DNA from: Paenibacillus assamensis DSM 18201
GTDB lineage: Bacteria; Bacillota; Bacilli; Paenibacillales; Paenibacillaceae
Assembly: GCF_000422445.1 (NCBI RefSeq)
Contig: NZ_AULU01000003.1
Location: 186,001 to 250,000 of the forward strand
DNA length: 64,000 bases
Direction: 5' to 3'
The notes below the pieces were generated by a model that did no database searches, was not told the origin of the DNA, and worked only from the letters and a program-made list of their open reading frames with translations. Position 1 is the stretch's first letter. Each line of letters begins with the position of its first letter. A program made the translations under genes and the position numbers. Below are positions 17,313 to 27,111 of this stretch, piece by piece.

Positions 17313-17771
17313 TTACTTTTTTACAGGTATCCAAAGTTCAACTTTCTCTTGCTGATTACCTTCCTCCACATGGAATAACTCGACACAACTAGCTCCCCAT
17401 TCCCGATCCAAATGCTTTTGGCGAATCCAACGATATACCGCTTTGTACGCATCGGAAATGGATTCTCTCTTGCCTTCTACAACCGCATAAAGCTGAGACG
17501 GCAAGTGCAATCCCACCATTCCATCGGGTACATCTTCAAGACTCTCTACTTGCAAGCAGCCCCAGTAAGTCATGAATTGATCGTTTCCATAATAAGGACT
17601 AAATATCAATTCCGTATGTGCGACAGAAGTAATCTCATCTCTTCGCTTCCAGAACCGCTCATGCAGCCTAATGGACTCATCTGGAAAGCATTCCTTCACA
17701 GGCCCAGAATAACTGATCCCAACCAGCTTCAACTCATCTTTTTGCATCAATTGACATTCATACATAAACAT
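17313..17771 (-). CDS. GyrI-like effector-binding domain protein
   Basis: A 152-residue single-domain protein like the C-terminal half of Rob/BmrR-type regulators. It has an N-terminal strand LVGISYSGP, a central YWGCLQVESLEDVPDGM and the C-terminal VELWIPVKK, which closely resembles the end of the AraC/GyrI protein at 8493-9362. No DNA-binding part is present. Stand-alone GyrI-like proteins bind small molecules, and some hydrolyse cyclopropanoid or electrophilic toxins. Two ATGs (17771 and 17765) follow GGAGG; the second has the better spacing. Confidence 0.7.
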   Translation of the reverse strand: MFMYECQLMQKDELKLVGISYSGPVKECFPDESIRLHERFWKRRDEITSVAHTELIFSPYYGNDQFMTYWGCLQVESLEDVPDGMVGLHLPSQLYAVVEGKRESISDAYKAVYRWIRQKHLDREWGASCVELFHVEEGNQQEKVELWIPVKK

Positions 17772-17874
17772 CGTCCTCCATTCGTGAAGTTCACAAAACT
17801 GGTAGTCATGTTCTTGCCATGCGATGTCACTTGGCTCAGCCCTTTTTTCTTAATAAAACAGGCTACTTATGCTT

Positions 17875-17910
17875 CAAAAAAGAACATCAAGATCGTTATC
17901 CTGATGTTCT
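17875..17910 (-). terminator. terminator of the gerA operon
   Basis: AGAACATCA pairs with TGATGTTCT around 12 bases; TTTTTTG follows on the minus strand, about 100 bases after the gerC-type stop. Confidence 0.8.
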
Positions 17911-18006
17911 ACTGAGATGGCGTCGGATTTGGTTTTGTTTAACATTATACACAGGTTGCCTAGAATCGGAAAGGTATTTTTGCACTCTTTTTCCAACACT
18001 AAGCCG

Positions 18007-19143
18007 TTATTCTATCGTTCCAGTACGGATGAGATTCACGTGAACTGCAGTATTGAACGTCGCTTTCTGGAACATATCTTGCCACTTATCTTTCGTTAAT
18101 GCAGAATTTCTCACCGAACTGCGGTATACTTCACCAAAGCCTACTGCATCAGAGTTAAGTCGCTTTAATTGGTTAAGCATCTTCACCAGATCTTTACTCA
18201 TCTGTTTACTCAACTCTGTTTCTAGCTGCTGCACAGCTCCTTGTTCAGCAAAGTCATAATCTTCAGATACTTCTTGCAGCTCTACATTCAGTTGGATGCG
18301 TACATCAAAGGTCAAGTCGTCCTTCGAAATAAGCTTAATAGACGAATGGCTTCCGATATTTCCAAGCGCCGTCTTAATATAGTTAAAGGAATGGCCCACT
18401 TTTCTTACATACTTCGCCATCCCATCCTTTGGCATTTTAACTTCGATTGTTTCAGGTTGATCCCGATCAAGCAGCAGCTTTAAATAAACGGCTTCTTTCG
18501 GCTGCATTTTTCCTATCATTACATCTTTTTTGAATAGGGCCAGCGCAGTTACGTTGACCTCTTTGTCGGTTCTTTCGACGAGTGGAAGTACAGCTTCTTT
18601 GCCTGCACTGTAGTAGTCATTGCGAAAATCATGCAACGTACATGAGGGCACCCAACTGTTCTGAATATTATGTGCAATTAATCTCGACATGTAGGTTCCT
18701 ACATTTGAAATATTCGGATATTTATAAGCAAATAGATCGCGGATTGGCTTCTCCGTAACAGACAAATACATCATTTCCCCATAAGAAGGATCTCGACTAA
18801 GCGTATCCACGATACTTATAATTCCTTCTTCGGCTAATTCACTTTCGTAAGCAATAAATCGAATCTGCCCGCTGACTACTTTGAAAGCCAGCTTATGATT
18901 CAGATTTTGGCGAGCCCCCTTACTCGTTTCACCTACTACTGAAATAACATGTGAGCTTTCCTTGCCTTCTTTACTAGTTGGGCCGTACAATACCGAACTT
19001 GTTTGAATTTTCCCTTCTCCCATTTTATCATAACCAAGTGCTACACTTATCGAGGTTCGTTCCAACACAGACGAGTGGAAACAGCCCGTCAGAAATACCA
19101 GCATAAGAACAACAGCTATTTGCGTGATTTTGAACTTGATCAT
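18007..19143 (-). CDS. Ger(x)C-family spore germination lipoprotein
   Basis: A 378-residue lipoprotein. Its signal peptide ends in the lipobox LTGCF (Cys about 21). The N-terminal Ger(x)C domain includes SVALGYDKMGEGKI and GQIRFIAYESELAEEG. The protein is the C subunit of a GerA-type nutrient germinant receptor on the inner membrane of the spore. Its start overlaps the stop of the B subunit gene (ATGA). It is the last gene of the operon and a terminator follows. Sporulation-specific (sigma-G) expression is expected, but I did not identify the promoter with confidence. Confidence 0.9.
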   Translation of the reverse strand: MIKFKITQIAVVLMLVFLTGCFHSSVLERTSISVALGYDKMGEGKIQTSSVLYGPTSKEGKESSHVISVVGETSKGARQNLNHKLAFKVVSGQIRFIAYESELAEEGIISIVDTLSRDPSYGEMMYLSVTEKPIRDLFAYKYPNISNVGTYMSRLIAHNIQNSWVPSCTLHDFRNDYYSAGKEAVLPLVERTDKEVNVTALALFKKDVMIGKMQPKEAVYLKLLLDRDQPETIEVKMPKDGMAKYVRKVGHSFNYIKTALGNIGSHSSIKLISKDDLTFDVRIQLNVELQEVSEDYDFAEQGAVQQLETELSKQMSKDLVKMLNQLKRLNSDAVGFGEVYRSSVRNSALTKDKWQDMFQKATFNTAVHVNLIRTGTIE

Positions 19144-20267
19144 GCTAGCTCATCTTCTCCCTTCTTTTGTTTATGCTGACGCCACCACCATACAACGGCC
19201 ACCGTAACATAAAGAAAAAGGGGATACACAAAGCTGATGAGAAGCGATACTTTACTAATCAGGCTATTTAACAAATCAATTTGTTCCCGATTATGAAATA
19301 CAAGCGAAACCACATATATAAAAATACTGAAAACAATCAGTACCTTTTTATGTGGAAAATTAAACAATCGTCGCAAGCCTCTGCTTATTACCCACGTCAA
19401 AATAATAATTCCTGGCACAACTGCGAACATCCATACCCCCATAGCAAGCACTTCTATACGCTCCAAAAATGGATATTTGACGATTTTGAGCATGTTGAGT
19501 GAACTCCACACCGTTCGCAGCAGTTGATCTTGGCTGAAAAAAATCGTCGTCACAATGATAATGAATAAATAAAGGATATTGGTCAGCAGCAAGCTTATTT
19601 GCATGTACTTTTGCGACTTATCTTTATCATTGAGGTACGGGTACAAATAAGTAACAATCTCAAAGCCCGACAAAGTAAATCCCATTGCAACTGCTCCATT
19701 AAGCAGTTGATACGGCGTTGCCTCTCCGATCGGAAGCAGCCTGTTCCATTGAGCGAACTGAATCGGATTGTAGTATAGTGTTGAGAAAGCAAACATAACA
19801 CAAAAACCTATGAAGCAGACCCCCACAATGACGCGCAAGCCGCTTATCCCTGCATACCATGACAAAAATAGTAGAACCAAGGCAAGCAGCCATGTAGGAA
19901 ACTCGGGGAAAATCCATGACTGTACCGCCTCAATGTAAGTACGCAATATAGTCACAGTAACGATCACGTAATAAAGCATCATCAGTATACTTAATCCCCC
20001 GCCTACCCAACGGCCGAACAAATCTTGGTGAATCCCGTATAAGTCCGCAGAATTATAGCGACGCAGCACTCTTATTAGCATCCACCCAGATAGGTGAGAG
20101 AGTATACCTGCCAGCAGTACAGCAATCCAAGCATCATGACCTGCCTCACGTGCTATATATCTTTGAAATCCAAATACGCCGATCCCGATCTGAACATTGC
20201 AGATGATAAACAACAGTCCAAACGATTGAATCATCTTATTCGGTCTCGGTTTAATTCTAACATCCAT
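19140..20267 (-). CDS. GerB-family spore germination permease
   Basis: A 375-residue membrane protein with about ten transmembrane segments. It belongs to the amino-acid permease-like GerB (APC superfamily) group and opens QSFGLLFIICNVQIGIGVFG, the unwound-helix region expected to bind the germinant. It is the B subunit of the GerA-type receptor. A GAGGG ribosome-binding site lies seven bases before the ATG at 20265-20267. The 3' end overlaps the GerC-type gene. The identity of the germinant cannot be read from sequence. Confidence 0.9.
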   Translation of the reverse strand: MDVRIKPRPNKMIQSFGLLFIICNVQIGIGVFGFQRYIAREAGHDAWIAVLLAGILSHLSGWMLIRVLRRYNSADLYGIHQDLFGRWVGGGLSILMMLYYVIVTVTILRTYIEAVQSWIFPEFPTWLLALVLLFLSWYAGISGLRVIVGVCFIGFCVMFAFSTLYYNPIQFAQWNRLLPIGEATPYQLLNGAVAMGFTLSGFEIVTYLYPYLNDKDKSQKYMQISLLLTNILYLFIIIVTTIFFSQDQLLRTVWSSLNMLKIVKYPFLERIEVLAMGVWMFAVVPGIIILTWVISRGLRRLFNFPHKKVLIVFSIFIYVVSLVFHNREQIDLLNSLISKVSLLISFVYPLFLYVTVAVVWWWRQHKQKKGEDELA

Positions 20268-20322
20268 GCGCTTCCCTCGTTCTTCCGTAAATTCACTTCA
20301 TTTTCACCAATAAAGCCTTTCA

Positions 20323-21819
20323 CTAGTTACTATCAGACTGCGGGTCTTTTGATGAAGAACGATTGCTTGCATTATCATTCTCACTACTGTTAAGGCTGCT
20401 CTGTGCGGGCGATCCCCTATAGCTGTAGTGCGACTGAGGTGTTAACAGCATATCGACTGTCAAATCTTTGCGACGAAATGGAAAGAGCGGGAATAAATAA
20501 GGTCTCCCCAAACTTGTTTGTCTCAGCAAATGTATAAATATAAGCATAGCTACAAATACGATGCCAAGAATCCCCCATAAACCTGCCATTATGATCATGG
20601 GGTAACGAATTAATCGGATACTTCCGCTCATTAAATAGTTTGGAGTGGTAAAAGATCCAAGTGCAGCCAAGGCAACCAGCATAATTAAAATATTGCTTGT
20701 AAATCCAGCCTGTACAGCAGCTTGACCAATAACGATACCACCAACAATCCCAATTGTTTGACCTACTTTCGTCGGTAAGCGAACACCAGCTTCTCGCAAA
20801 AACTCCATCGTCATCTCTAGCATTAGTGTCTCTAATAAAGGTGGAAATGGAACTTTGGAACGTGTTTCAATAAGTGATACAATTAAGGCTGGCGGAATCA
20901 TTTGATAATGAAACGTTAGCGCAGCGACATAAATGGGTGTCAAAAATACGGACATCATTAGCCCTACAAATCGCAGCATGCGAATAAAAAGGCCTGTCCC
21001 CCAACTCATATATCGATCTTCTACCGATAAGAAAAAATCAATAAACGAGCTTGGGCCGATAATAACATGCGAGTCTCCCTCCATAAAAATAACAATTTTA
21101 CCTTCCATTAGAGCCTGTATCGTACGATCAGGACGCTCTGTCAAGGTCATTAACGGAAAGAGGGCATAAGGATGATTTTGCAGCTTTTGCATAAGCAAAG
21201 CATTGCCGAGTAATCCATCCGTCTTGATTTGTTCTAGTTTGGACTTCACATATTTGATATACTGCTCGTCTACATATTCCGACATGTAGGTAAGCTGAAT
21301 ACGAGTTTCCATTTTTTCGCCTATTATATGAGGCTCTACTACTAAGCCTGGGCTTTTGATGTAAGAGCGTAGAACGGCAATATTTTCACCAAGCGATTCG
21401 TTAAATGCTAATACAGGGCCAAAAATGACCGTTTCATTTTCCGAAGCTGCAATTGCTCTAGTGGGGAAATGCGCTATATTGCATAAAAGGCCTTCATATT
21501 CGTCCAATACACCAATATATACATGCCCTTGCAGCAGCTTCAATGCGACTTGTTCCAGATTGCCTTCCCGCTCGATTTCACAGATCGTTATCGTTTGCCT
21601 AATTAGCTCCGTGTTTACTTCATCTTCATCCATCACCGTAATCACTCCGAGGATCGAAGAACTTAACACCTTCGAGTCAATTAATCCAGATATGTAGCAT
21701 ACAGCTACAGAAGAATTAATCCCATGAATCACCAAGTCTGAGCAATTGGGCAGCAGCTTCTTCAGCTCTACTTTTAAATAGACAGCCATATCAGAAATCT
21801 TCATATTTGAAACTGTCAT
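20323..21819 (-). CDS. GerA-family spore germination protein
   Basis: A 498-residue A subunit of a nutrient germinant receptor. It has a hydrophilic N-terminal half (about 1-235, including LLQGHVYIGVLDEYEG), then about five membrane segments that start after the FEMEGDS-like MEGDSHVIIGPSSFIDFF region and include PFPPLLETLMLEMTMEFLRE and the conserved GIVGGIVIGQAAVQAG. The tail is Ser/Asn-rich. I chose the ATG at 21817-21819, which follows AAGGAGG; a longer frame to 21846 lacks such a site. First gene of gerA-gerB-gerC, divergent from the helicase gene at 22008. Confidence 0.9.
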   Translation of the reverse strand: MTVSNMKISDMAVYLKVELKKLLPNCSDLVIHGINSSVAVCYISGLIDSKVLSSSILGVITVMDEDEVNTELIRQTITICEIEREGNLEQVALKLLQGHVYIGVLDEYEGLLCNIAHFPTRAIAASENETVIFGPVLAFNESLGENIAVLRSYIKSPGLVVEPHIIGEKMETRIQLTYMSEYVDEQYIKYVKSKLEQIKTDGLLGNALLMQKLQNHPYALFPLMTLTERPDRTIQALMEGKIVIFMEGDSHVIIGPSSFIDFFLSVEDRYMSWGTGLFIRMLRFVGLMMSVFLTPIYVAALTFHYQMIPPALIVSLIETRSKVPFPPLLETLMLEMTMEFLREAGVRLPTKVGQTIGIVGGIVIGQAAVQAGFTSNILIMLVALAALGSFTTPNYLMSGSIRLIRYPMIIMAGLWGILGIVFVAMLIFIHLLRQTSLGRPYLFPLFPFRRKDLTVDMLLTPQSHYSYRGSPAQSSLNSSENDNASNRSSSKDPQSDSN

Positions 21820-22007
21820 TCCACTGCTCCTCCTTCCAGTTGGCATTACCGGAAATTATCCCCCATTCGTTACAAAACCATGCAGATTATTGTGTTTGTA
21901 ATGAACTTCGTCAAAAAGAGCAGTATACTAAGAGCAGCAATTAACATCGAACGCTCATACATACAATTGCCAATCTATATAGATATAAAGAGTTACGGAG
22001 GAACAAC

Positions 22008-25000
22008 ATGTTTAACCAACTGGAATCTTACAGTGATGTGGAAGATATATGCGGCAGAACTTCCTATAGCAGAGGACTTAAGTATTACTTGACTCGGCGC
22101 ATCATTGAATTTAAACAAGTAACCGAGCACTTATACGCAGCTCTCGTACGCGGCAGCGAGGATTACAGTGTCCAAGTCAGGCTGCCAACGGTAAAAGAAG
22201 TAGAAGCAAGCTGTACTTGTCCTGCTTCCAATACTTATTTTGCTTATTGCAAACATATCGCTGCCGTCATGCTAGCTATTTGCGACAGCAGATTTGACAA
22301 AAAAACGGCTGATCAATATTTACCGAGTGCTCTCCAGAATAGGTATCCAGCCGCGATTAGTTCCAAAGATACGGCGTTAACTCGCAATATGATTTCTATT
22401 TTCGGCAGCCAAGCATACCAATCAGCGTCACAAGACGACTATGACGCCTACGAAGACGATGATTATGCGCGAGAAACGCTTCAAGTAGAGTGGATCTGCC
22501 ATGCCGTATCCCATGCGCGCAGAAGTTACTTCGCGCTTGAATTTCGAGTTGGGCCGCAGCGACTGTATATCGTACCTAAAGTAAGGGAGTTTTTGACGGC
22601 ATTTGCCCAAGCTCAACCGTTTGCATTTTCTAAAAAGTTCACCTACAGCCCTGATCAATATCGGTTCTCGGAACAGGATGAAGCGATTATCCGCAAGCTT
22701 ATCGACATCGTACGGATCGAAGAAAGTTATTATGACCTTATGTATGGCTTAAACAGCAGCGGTAGGCTTGGCACAGAACGGACCATTGTGATTCCGCCTC
22801 ATATGTGGGAGGAAACGATCCCCTTACTGCTGCAAGTTCCAATTCGAATCGAACAAGATACGAAGCAATACGATCTTAGACTCGGAGAACAAGGCAAAGT
22901 GCCCCTCTCCTTTCGGATCAAGCAGGAAGAAACGGATATTTACGAACTTGCTATTGAAGGCTTACAAACCGCACTGCCTATGGAACAGTACGGCTACATA
23001 TGTGCAGAGGGCATGCTCTGCCCTGTAAGCGACCTTCAGTTGGACCAATTTACAGCACTAAAGAAGCTGTTCTATATGTCTCGAAGCAACGAGGTTCGTA
23101 TTGCAGCTACTGAGCTTCCTGCTTTTATTGAACGGGCACTCCCAGGAATTAAGGCACTTGGTCATGTTTCGATTGGACCTGAGATTGCCGATAAGATTGT
23201 AAGTCCAAGTCTCATAACAAAGATCTATATTGATAGATTAGATAACAACTTATCGGTCTTGGTCGAATTTATTTATGATGATAAAGTCATCTACCCGTTT
23301 CAACCTGAGCAGGTATCGATGGAGCAGGACGTAGAACGCTATGTATTGCGCAGCTACGAGCAGGAAAATGAGATTGTTCGAATTCTGGAACAATCTGGCC
23401 TTCGCAACAATGGCAAGCAGTTGTACACCAATGATGAAGAAGCGATATACAGCTTCCTGTATCACTTGCTGCCCAAGTTGGAGCCGATCGCGCAGATCTA
23501 CTCCACGGAAACGGTCAAATCTCTGATGTTCCAAGCTCCACAGCAGCCTAGGGCAATGTTGGACGTAGATGCAGCTACAGATTGGCTGGAGGTCAAATTC
23601 GACATGGCAGGCATTGAGCAAAGCGATATTCACGATATCCTCTTCTCTATTTTGGAGAAGAAAAAGTATTATCGCTTGCCAAGCGGTGCTTTCCTTTCTT
23701 TGGAGCAAGAAAGTTATCGCCAATTCGGCGATCTTATGCATGAGGTAGGCATGAGCCGTACAGAAGTACAGCAGGATCGGATCTTCCTACCGATAACGAG
23801 AGGTCTTAGTCTTATTGAGACAGGAGACGACTATCGTGCGCGCGGGATGAAGTTTGGCAAGCAACTACGTCAGATGTTGGATCATATGAAAAGGCCCGAA
23901 GACTTGGAGTTTGAGGTTCCTGCTCCATTGGTGAATGTACTTCGGGATTATCAAACCTATGGCTTCCACTGGCTCAAGACGTTGTCCTACTATCGCTTCG
24001 GCGGCATTTTAGCTGATGATATGGGGCTTGGTAAAACACTGCAAAGTATCTCCTATATCGTTTCGGAACGTGAAGCAATTAACAAGGAGCAGATGGAAAC
24101 CAACAAGCCTGTACTCGTCGTAGCGCCTGCATCATTGGTCTACAACTGGCGCAATGAGCTTCACAAGTTCGCTCCTCAGTTGAGGGTAGAACTTGCAGCT
24201 GGCTTGAAGGATGAGCGCAGCCAAGTCATTGAGTCCTTAGAGGAAGTAGACGTGCTGATTACTTCTTATCCTTCATTACGTAGAGACATTCACCTGTATG
24301 AAAATATTACGTTCAGCATCTTGCTGTTAGACGAAGCACAAACGATTAAAAATGAAGCAACACAGGCTTCTAGAGCAGTCAGACAAATTACAGCAAGCCG
24401 CAGATTTGCTCTTACTGGTACGCCAATCGAAAATTCCGTTGAAGAAGTATGGGCGATTTTTGAAGCCGTATTCCCTGGTTTATTTACGAGCAAAAAGTCA
24501 TTTCAAGCCCTTACTAGAGAAGAACTGGCACGCAAAGTAAGACCATTTATATTGCGGCGTCTCAAGCAAGATGTATTGAAAGAACTACCAGACAAAATTG
24601 AAACCTTGCATATGACGGAGCTATCCCTTGATCAGAAAAAGCTTTACTTGGCTTATTTGAGCAGACTTCAAGAGGAAACGCTCGAAGTATTGGCAGCGGA
24701 AGGCTTCCAAAAAGGACGAATGAAAATACTCGCAGGCATCACTCGCTTGCGGCAGCTCTGCTGTCATCCAGCCTTGTTCGTACAAGAGTATGAAGGAACT
24801 TCAGGCAAGCTCGAACAGCTGCTAGAGCTTGTGGAGGAATGCATGAGCAGCGGCAAGCGAATGCTTATCTTCTCACAGTTCACGAGCATGCTGGAGCTTA
24901 TTCGCAGCGAACTCGAGCTGTGCGGCAGATCGGCCTTCTATCTAGATGGCAAGACACCTCCTAAAGAGCGGGTGGAGCTGTGCCAGCGATTTAACGAAGG

Positions 25001-25316
25001 AGAACGCGATATTTTCCTTATCTCCCTCCGTGCAGGTGGAACTGGGCTTAATCTAACTGGGGCAGATACTGTCGTCCTGTATGACCTATGGTGGAACCCT
25101 GCTGTTGAGCAGCAGGCTGCCGACCGTGCTCATCGTATCGGGCAAAAAAATGTGGTACAGGTCATTCGCCTTGTCACGCATGGTACGATCGAAGAGAAGA
25201 TTTATGAACTGCAGCAGCGCAAAAAAGATTTGATACACGAGGTAATCCAACCAGGTGAAGAAACACTGTCTGCCATTACAGAACAGGAAATTCGTGAAAT
25301 ATTAAGCATCAATTGA
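22008..25316 (+). CDS. SWIM-domain SNF2-family helicase
   Basis: A 1102-residue Swi2/Snf2 ATPase. An N-terminal SWIM zinc finger has Cys69, Cys71, Cys81 and His83 (CTCPASNTYFAYCKH). A helicase-associated region spans about 120-620. The ATPase core follows, with Walker A DDMGLGKT near 670, the motif II variant DEAQ near 774 and LTGTPIENS near 803. The second RecA domain includes LIFSQFTSMLELI and ends ADRAHRIGQ near 1040. Bacterial members translocate on duplex DNA and may remodel polymerase or nucleoid complexes; the role here is unassigned. GGAGG precedes the start. The gene is single and divergent from gerA. Confidence 0.9.
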   Translation: MFNQLESYSDVEDICGRTSYSRGLKYYLTRRIIEFKQVTEHLYAALVRGSEDYSVQVRLPTVKEVEASCTCPASNTYFAYCKHIAAVMLAICDSRFDKKTADQYLPSALQNRYPAAISSKDTALTRNMISIFGSQAYQSASQDDYDAYEDDDYARETLQVEWICHAVSHARRSYFALEFRVGPQRLYIVPKVREFLTAFAQAQPFAFSKKFTYSPDQYRFSEQDEAIIRKLIDIVRIEESYYDLMYGLNSSGRLGTERTIVIPPHMWEETIPLLLQVPIRIEQDTKQYDLRLGEQGKVPLSFRIKQEETDIYELAIEGLQTALPMEQYGYICAEGMLCPVSDLQLDQFTALKKLFYMSRSNEVRIAATELPAFIERALPGIKALGHVSIGPEIADKIVSPSLITKIYIDRLDNNLSVLVEFIYDDKVIYPFQPEQVSMEQDVERYVLRSYEQENEIVRILEQSGLRNNGKQLYTNDEEAIYSFLYHLLPKLEPIAQIYSTETVKSLMFQAPQQPRAMLDVDAATDWLEVKFDMAGIEQSDIHDILFSILEKKKYYRLPSGAFLSLEQESYRQFGDLMHEVGMSRTEVQQDRIFLPITRGLSLIETGDDYRARGMKFGKQLRQMLDHMKRPEDLEFEVPAPLVNVLRDYQTYGFHWLKTLSYYRFGGILADDMGLGKTLQSISYIVSEREAINKEQMETNKPVLVVAPASLVYNWRNELHKFAPQLRVELAAGLKDERSQVIESLEEVDVLITSYPSLRRDIHLYENITFSILLLDEAQTIKNEATQASRAVRQITASRRFALTGTPIENSVEEVWAIFEAVFPGLFTSKKSFQALTREELARKVRPFILRRLKQDVLKELPDKIETLHMTELSLDQKKLYLAYLSRLQEETLEVLAAEGFQKGRMKILAGITRLRQLCCHPALFVQEYEGTSGKLEQLLELVEECMSSGKRMLIFSQFTSMLELIRSELELCGRSAFYLDGKTPPKERVELCQRFNEGERDIFLISLRAGGTGLNLTGADTVVLYDLWWNPAVEQQAADRAHRIGQKNVVQVIRLVTHGTIEEKIYELQQRKKDLIHEVIQPGEETLSAITEQEIREILSIN

Positions 25317-25431
25317 TATCTGCATCATTGCTCATTCACTTGTTTGTGAAATCGTATGGAGCAGTATCCTTTTCAAGTTTTCAAGAAATAAACATGCAGC
25401 AAGCATTTTTCGATATGCCATGCCATAAGTA

Positions 25432-25480
25432 AAAGAGAGGGTCTGTCCGCACATTACTCTGCTGACAAGACCCTCTTTAT
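25432..25480 (+). terminator. terminator after the SNF2 gene
   Basis: AGAGGGTCTGTC pairs with GACAAGACCCTCT (one bulge) around a 17-base loop, followed by TTATATTT. Confidence 0.7.
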
Positions 25481-25535
25481 ATTTCATCTTAGAATATGGC
25501 TGCTGCATCCTAGAATCTTATGGTGCAGTGTTTAG

Positions 25536-25670
25536 CTAACGGATACCATTGACGTTATTTCGACGAAATTGTCTGTTTTCAAATTTTAACTGGCGCGAGA
25601 GCGCTTATTTTAGCAATATTCATGCATTCATTCGCTCCATAGAGTAAATAAACTCTACAGCATCCGTTAC
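25536..25670 (+). repeat. 135-bp MITE-like intergenic repeat, copy B
   Basis: It begins CTAACGGATACCATTGACG and ends CAGCATCCGTTAC. The ends pair at 18 of 25 positions, and the changed bases agree at both ends (CGGAT here, CGAAC in copy A). An inner segment CGAGAGCGCTTATTTTAGC matches the inner hairpin of copy A. A further partial module at 25671-25728 (reverse strand TAACGGTTGCCAGAGAG) resembles the middle of copy A. The rest of the intergenic region, 25317-25844, holds only the terminator. Confidence 0.65.
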
Positions 25671-25844
25671 CTATTAATATCAGCAAAAATAGGCTATATA
25701 GCCTCTCTGGCAACCGTTAAACTCGTTCATCCAATAGGTCTACCGAAAAATGTACTTCAATAGTGTTTCTAGACATATTCATTTTCTTCCACATACCATT
25801 CCAATTTCATATCCAGAAGTTTTTTCCAAATCGCCAACGTTTCT

Positions 25845-26906
25845 CTATTCTTCTTGTGAGAAATACACTTTGTAATAATGAAGCTTGCGCTCTTCGTCAT
25901 AGCCCCGTTCCACATAGGGGAAGCTTTCACTCTTTAGCTTCAACTCGACCCCGGTGTCAGTCTTAATCACGTTGCGCAGCGTTTTCTTCGCTTTCTTCAA
26001 AGCTGTTTGTGAAATCGGCATCGCATCGAATGGAGGTAGCTCATTCATTTCGGTATACGATTCTTTGTATACTTTGAACATCTCACCTTGATTATGATCC
26101 TGAAGTACGTTATGAATGAACTCCTCTTCCTCAAACTTATCTGTGCGAGAGAAATACTCCATCGTGCTATTAATGAATTCCAGCTTCTCCTTCTTCTCTG
26201 GCTGCTCTGAGGCCGGAGCAATTACATTGTCATAAAACTCATTCACCATTTGAATCGCATGGTCTGTATAGTAGTTCTCGTCCTCCATAAACGTAACGTT
26301 TAGGAAGTCTTCCATCCAATACATCGCCGCATCTTGTGTCTTTCCAGCTGTCGCATCAACTACGCCTACTACGAAGCCGCCGACCGCCTTTACATTCAAG
26401 ATCAGGCAGCCCTTATCCAGCTTACGAACGTTGACGCCCTCTTCGATTAGCAAGCCCAGATCATCCATGTTCGGTTCATCTAGCTTCAAATACACATCTT
26501 TGTTCTCCGACTTAAATAGCCCTATTGCATCAATGCTGAAGTCGTTATATAAAATGTTGTTCAAATGCACGACATAAAGCTCACCTGACTTTATTTGTGG
26601 ATGCGATGACTGCTCGTACAAATGATTTAAAATATGCACGGACTGCTCATGAAATGTATTAGGCTGGTCGAACATACGACTTGCGTACGTGTACACTTCA
26701 TTCATCGACAGATCCGTCTCATGATGGAACCGGTAAAACATATCGAACTTGAAGCTTGTCAAAAAATATTTTAACAACGTATCGCGTACTTCCTCACTCG
26801 GTACTTCATATCGAGTTTGCGAAATACGTACGCCCTCATCTCTAGATTTATTCCCTACTTTGTGAACGACCATCTGGTGAATATCTACCTTGGACAGATC
26901 AATCAT
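25845..26906 (-). CDS. nucleoid-associated protein (NA37/YejK-like)
   Basis: A 353-residue cytoplasmic protein. The N-terminus MIDLSKVDIHQMVVHKVGNK and the later GVNVRKLDKGCLILNVKAVGG fit the 37-kDa nucleoid-associated family; the C-terminal part is rich in charged helices. In gamma-proteobacteria YejK associates with the nucleoid and topoisomerases, but the role in Firmicutes is unproven. The start is not certain: the ATG at 26904-26906 matches the family start, while the GTG at 26913-26915 has a better-spaced GGAG upstream. Single gene, convergent with the SNF2 gene. Confidence 0.75.
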   Translation of the reverse strand: MIDLSKVDIHQMVVHKVGNKSRDEGVRISQTRYEVPSEEVRDTLLKYFLTSFKFDMFYRFHHETDLSMNEVYTYASRMFDQPNTFHEQSVHILNHLYEQSSHPQIKSGELYVVHLNNILYNDFSIDAIGLFKSENKDVYLKLDEPNMDDLGLLIEEGVNVRKLDKGCLILNVKAVGGFVVGVVDATAGKTQDAAMYWMEDFLNVTFMEDENYYTDHAIQMVNEFYDNVIAPASEQPEKKEKLEFINSTMEYFSRTDKFEEEEFIHNVLQDHNQGEMFKVYKESYTEMNELPPFDAMPISQTALKKAKKTLRNVIKTDTGVELKLKSESFPYVERGYDEERKLHYYKVYFSQEE

Positions 26907-27111
26907 CCTGCTCACTCTCTCTTTCTCCAAACGTCACATCTCCCCATTGTACCCTGATTGCCACTCAAAGAAAATAGCTAACAGCATTAACCTGCATTTT
27001 GCTATTTGGCATACTGCTATTTGGAACAGTCGGGGCAAGCCAAGCCCGCCCTGCATACGTTGTTAGCATGCCAATAATCAACATAATCGAATGCGGAAAG
27101 GAGTTCCCCCT

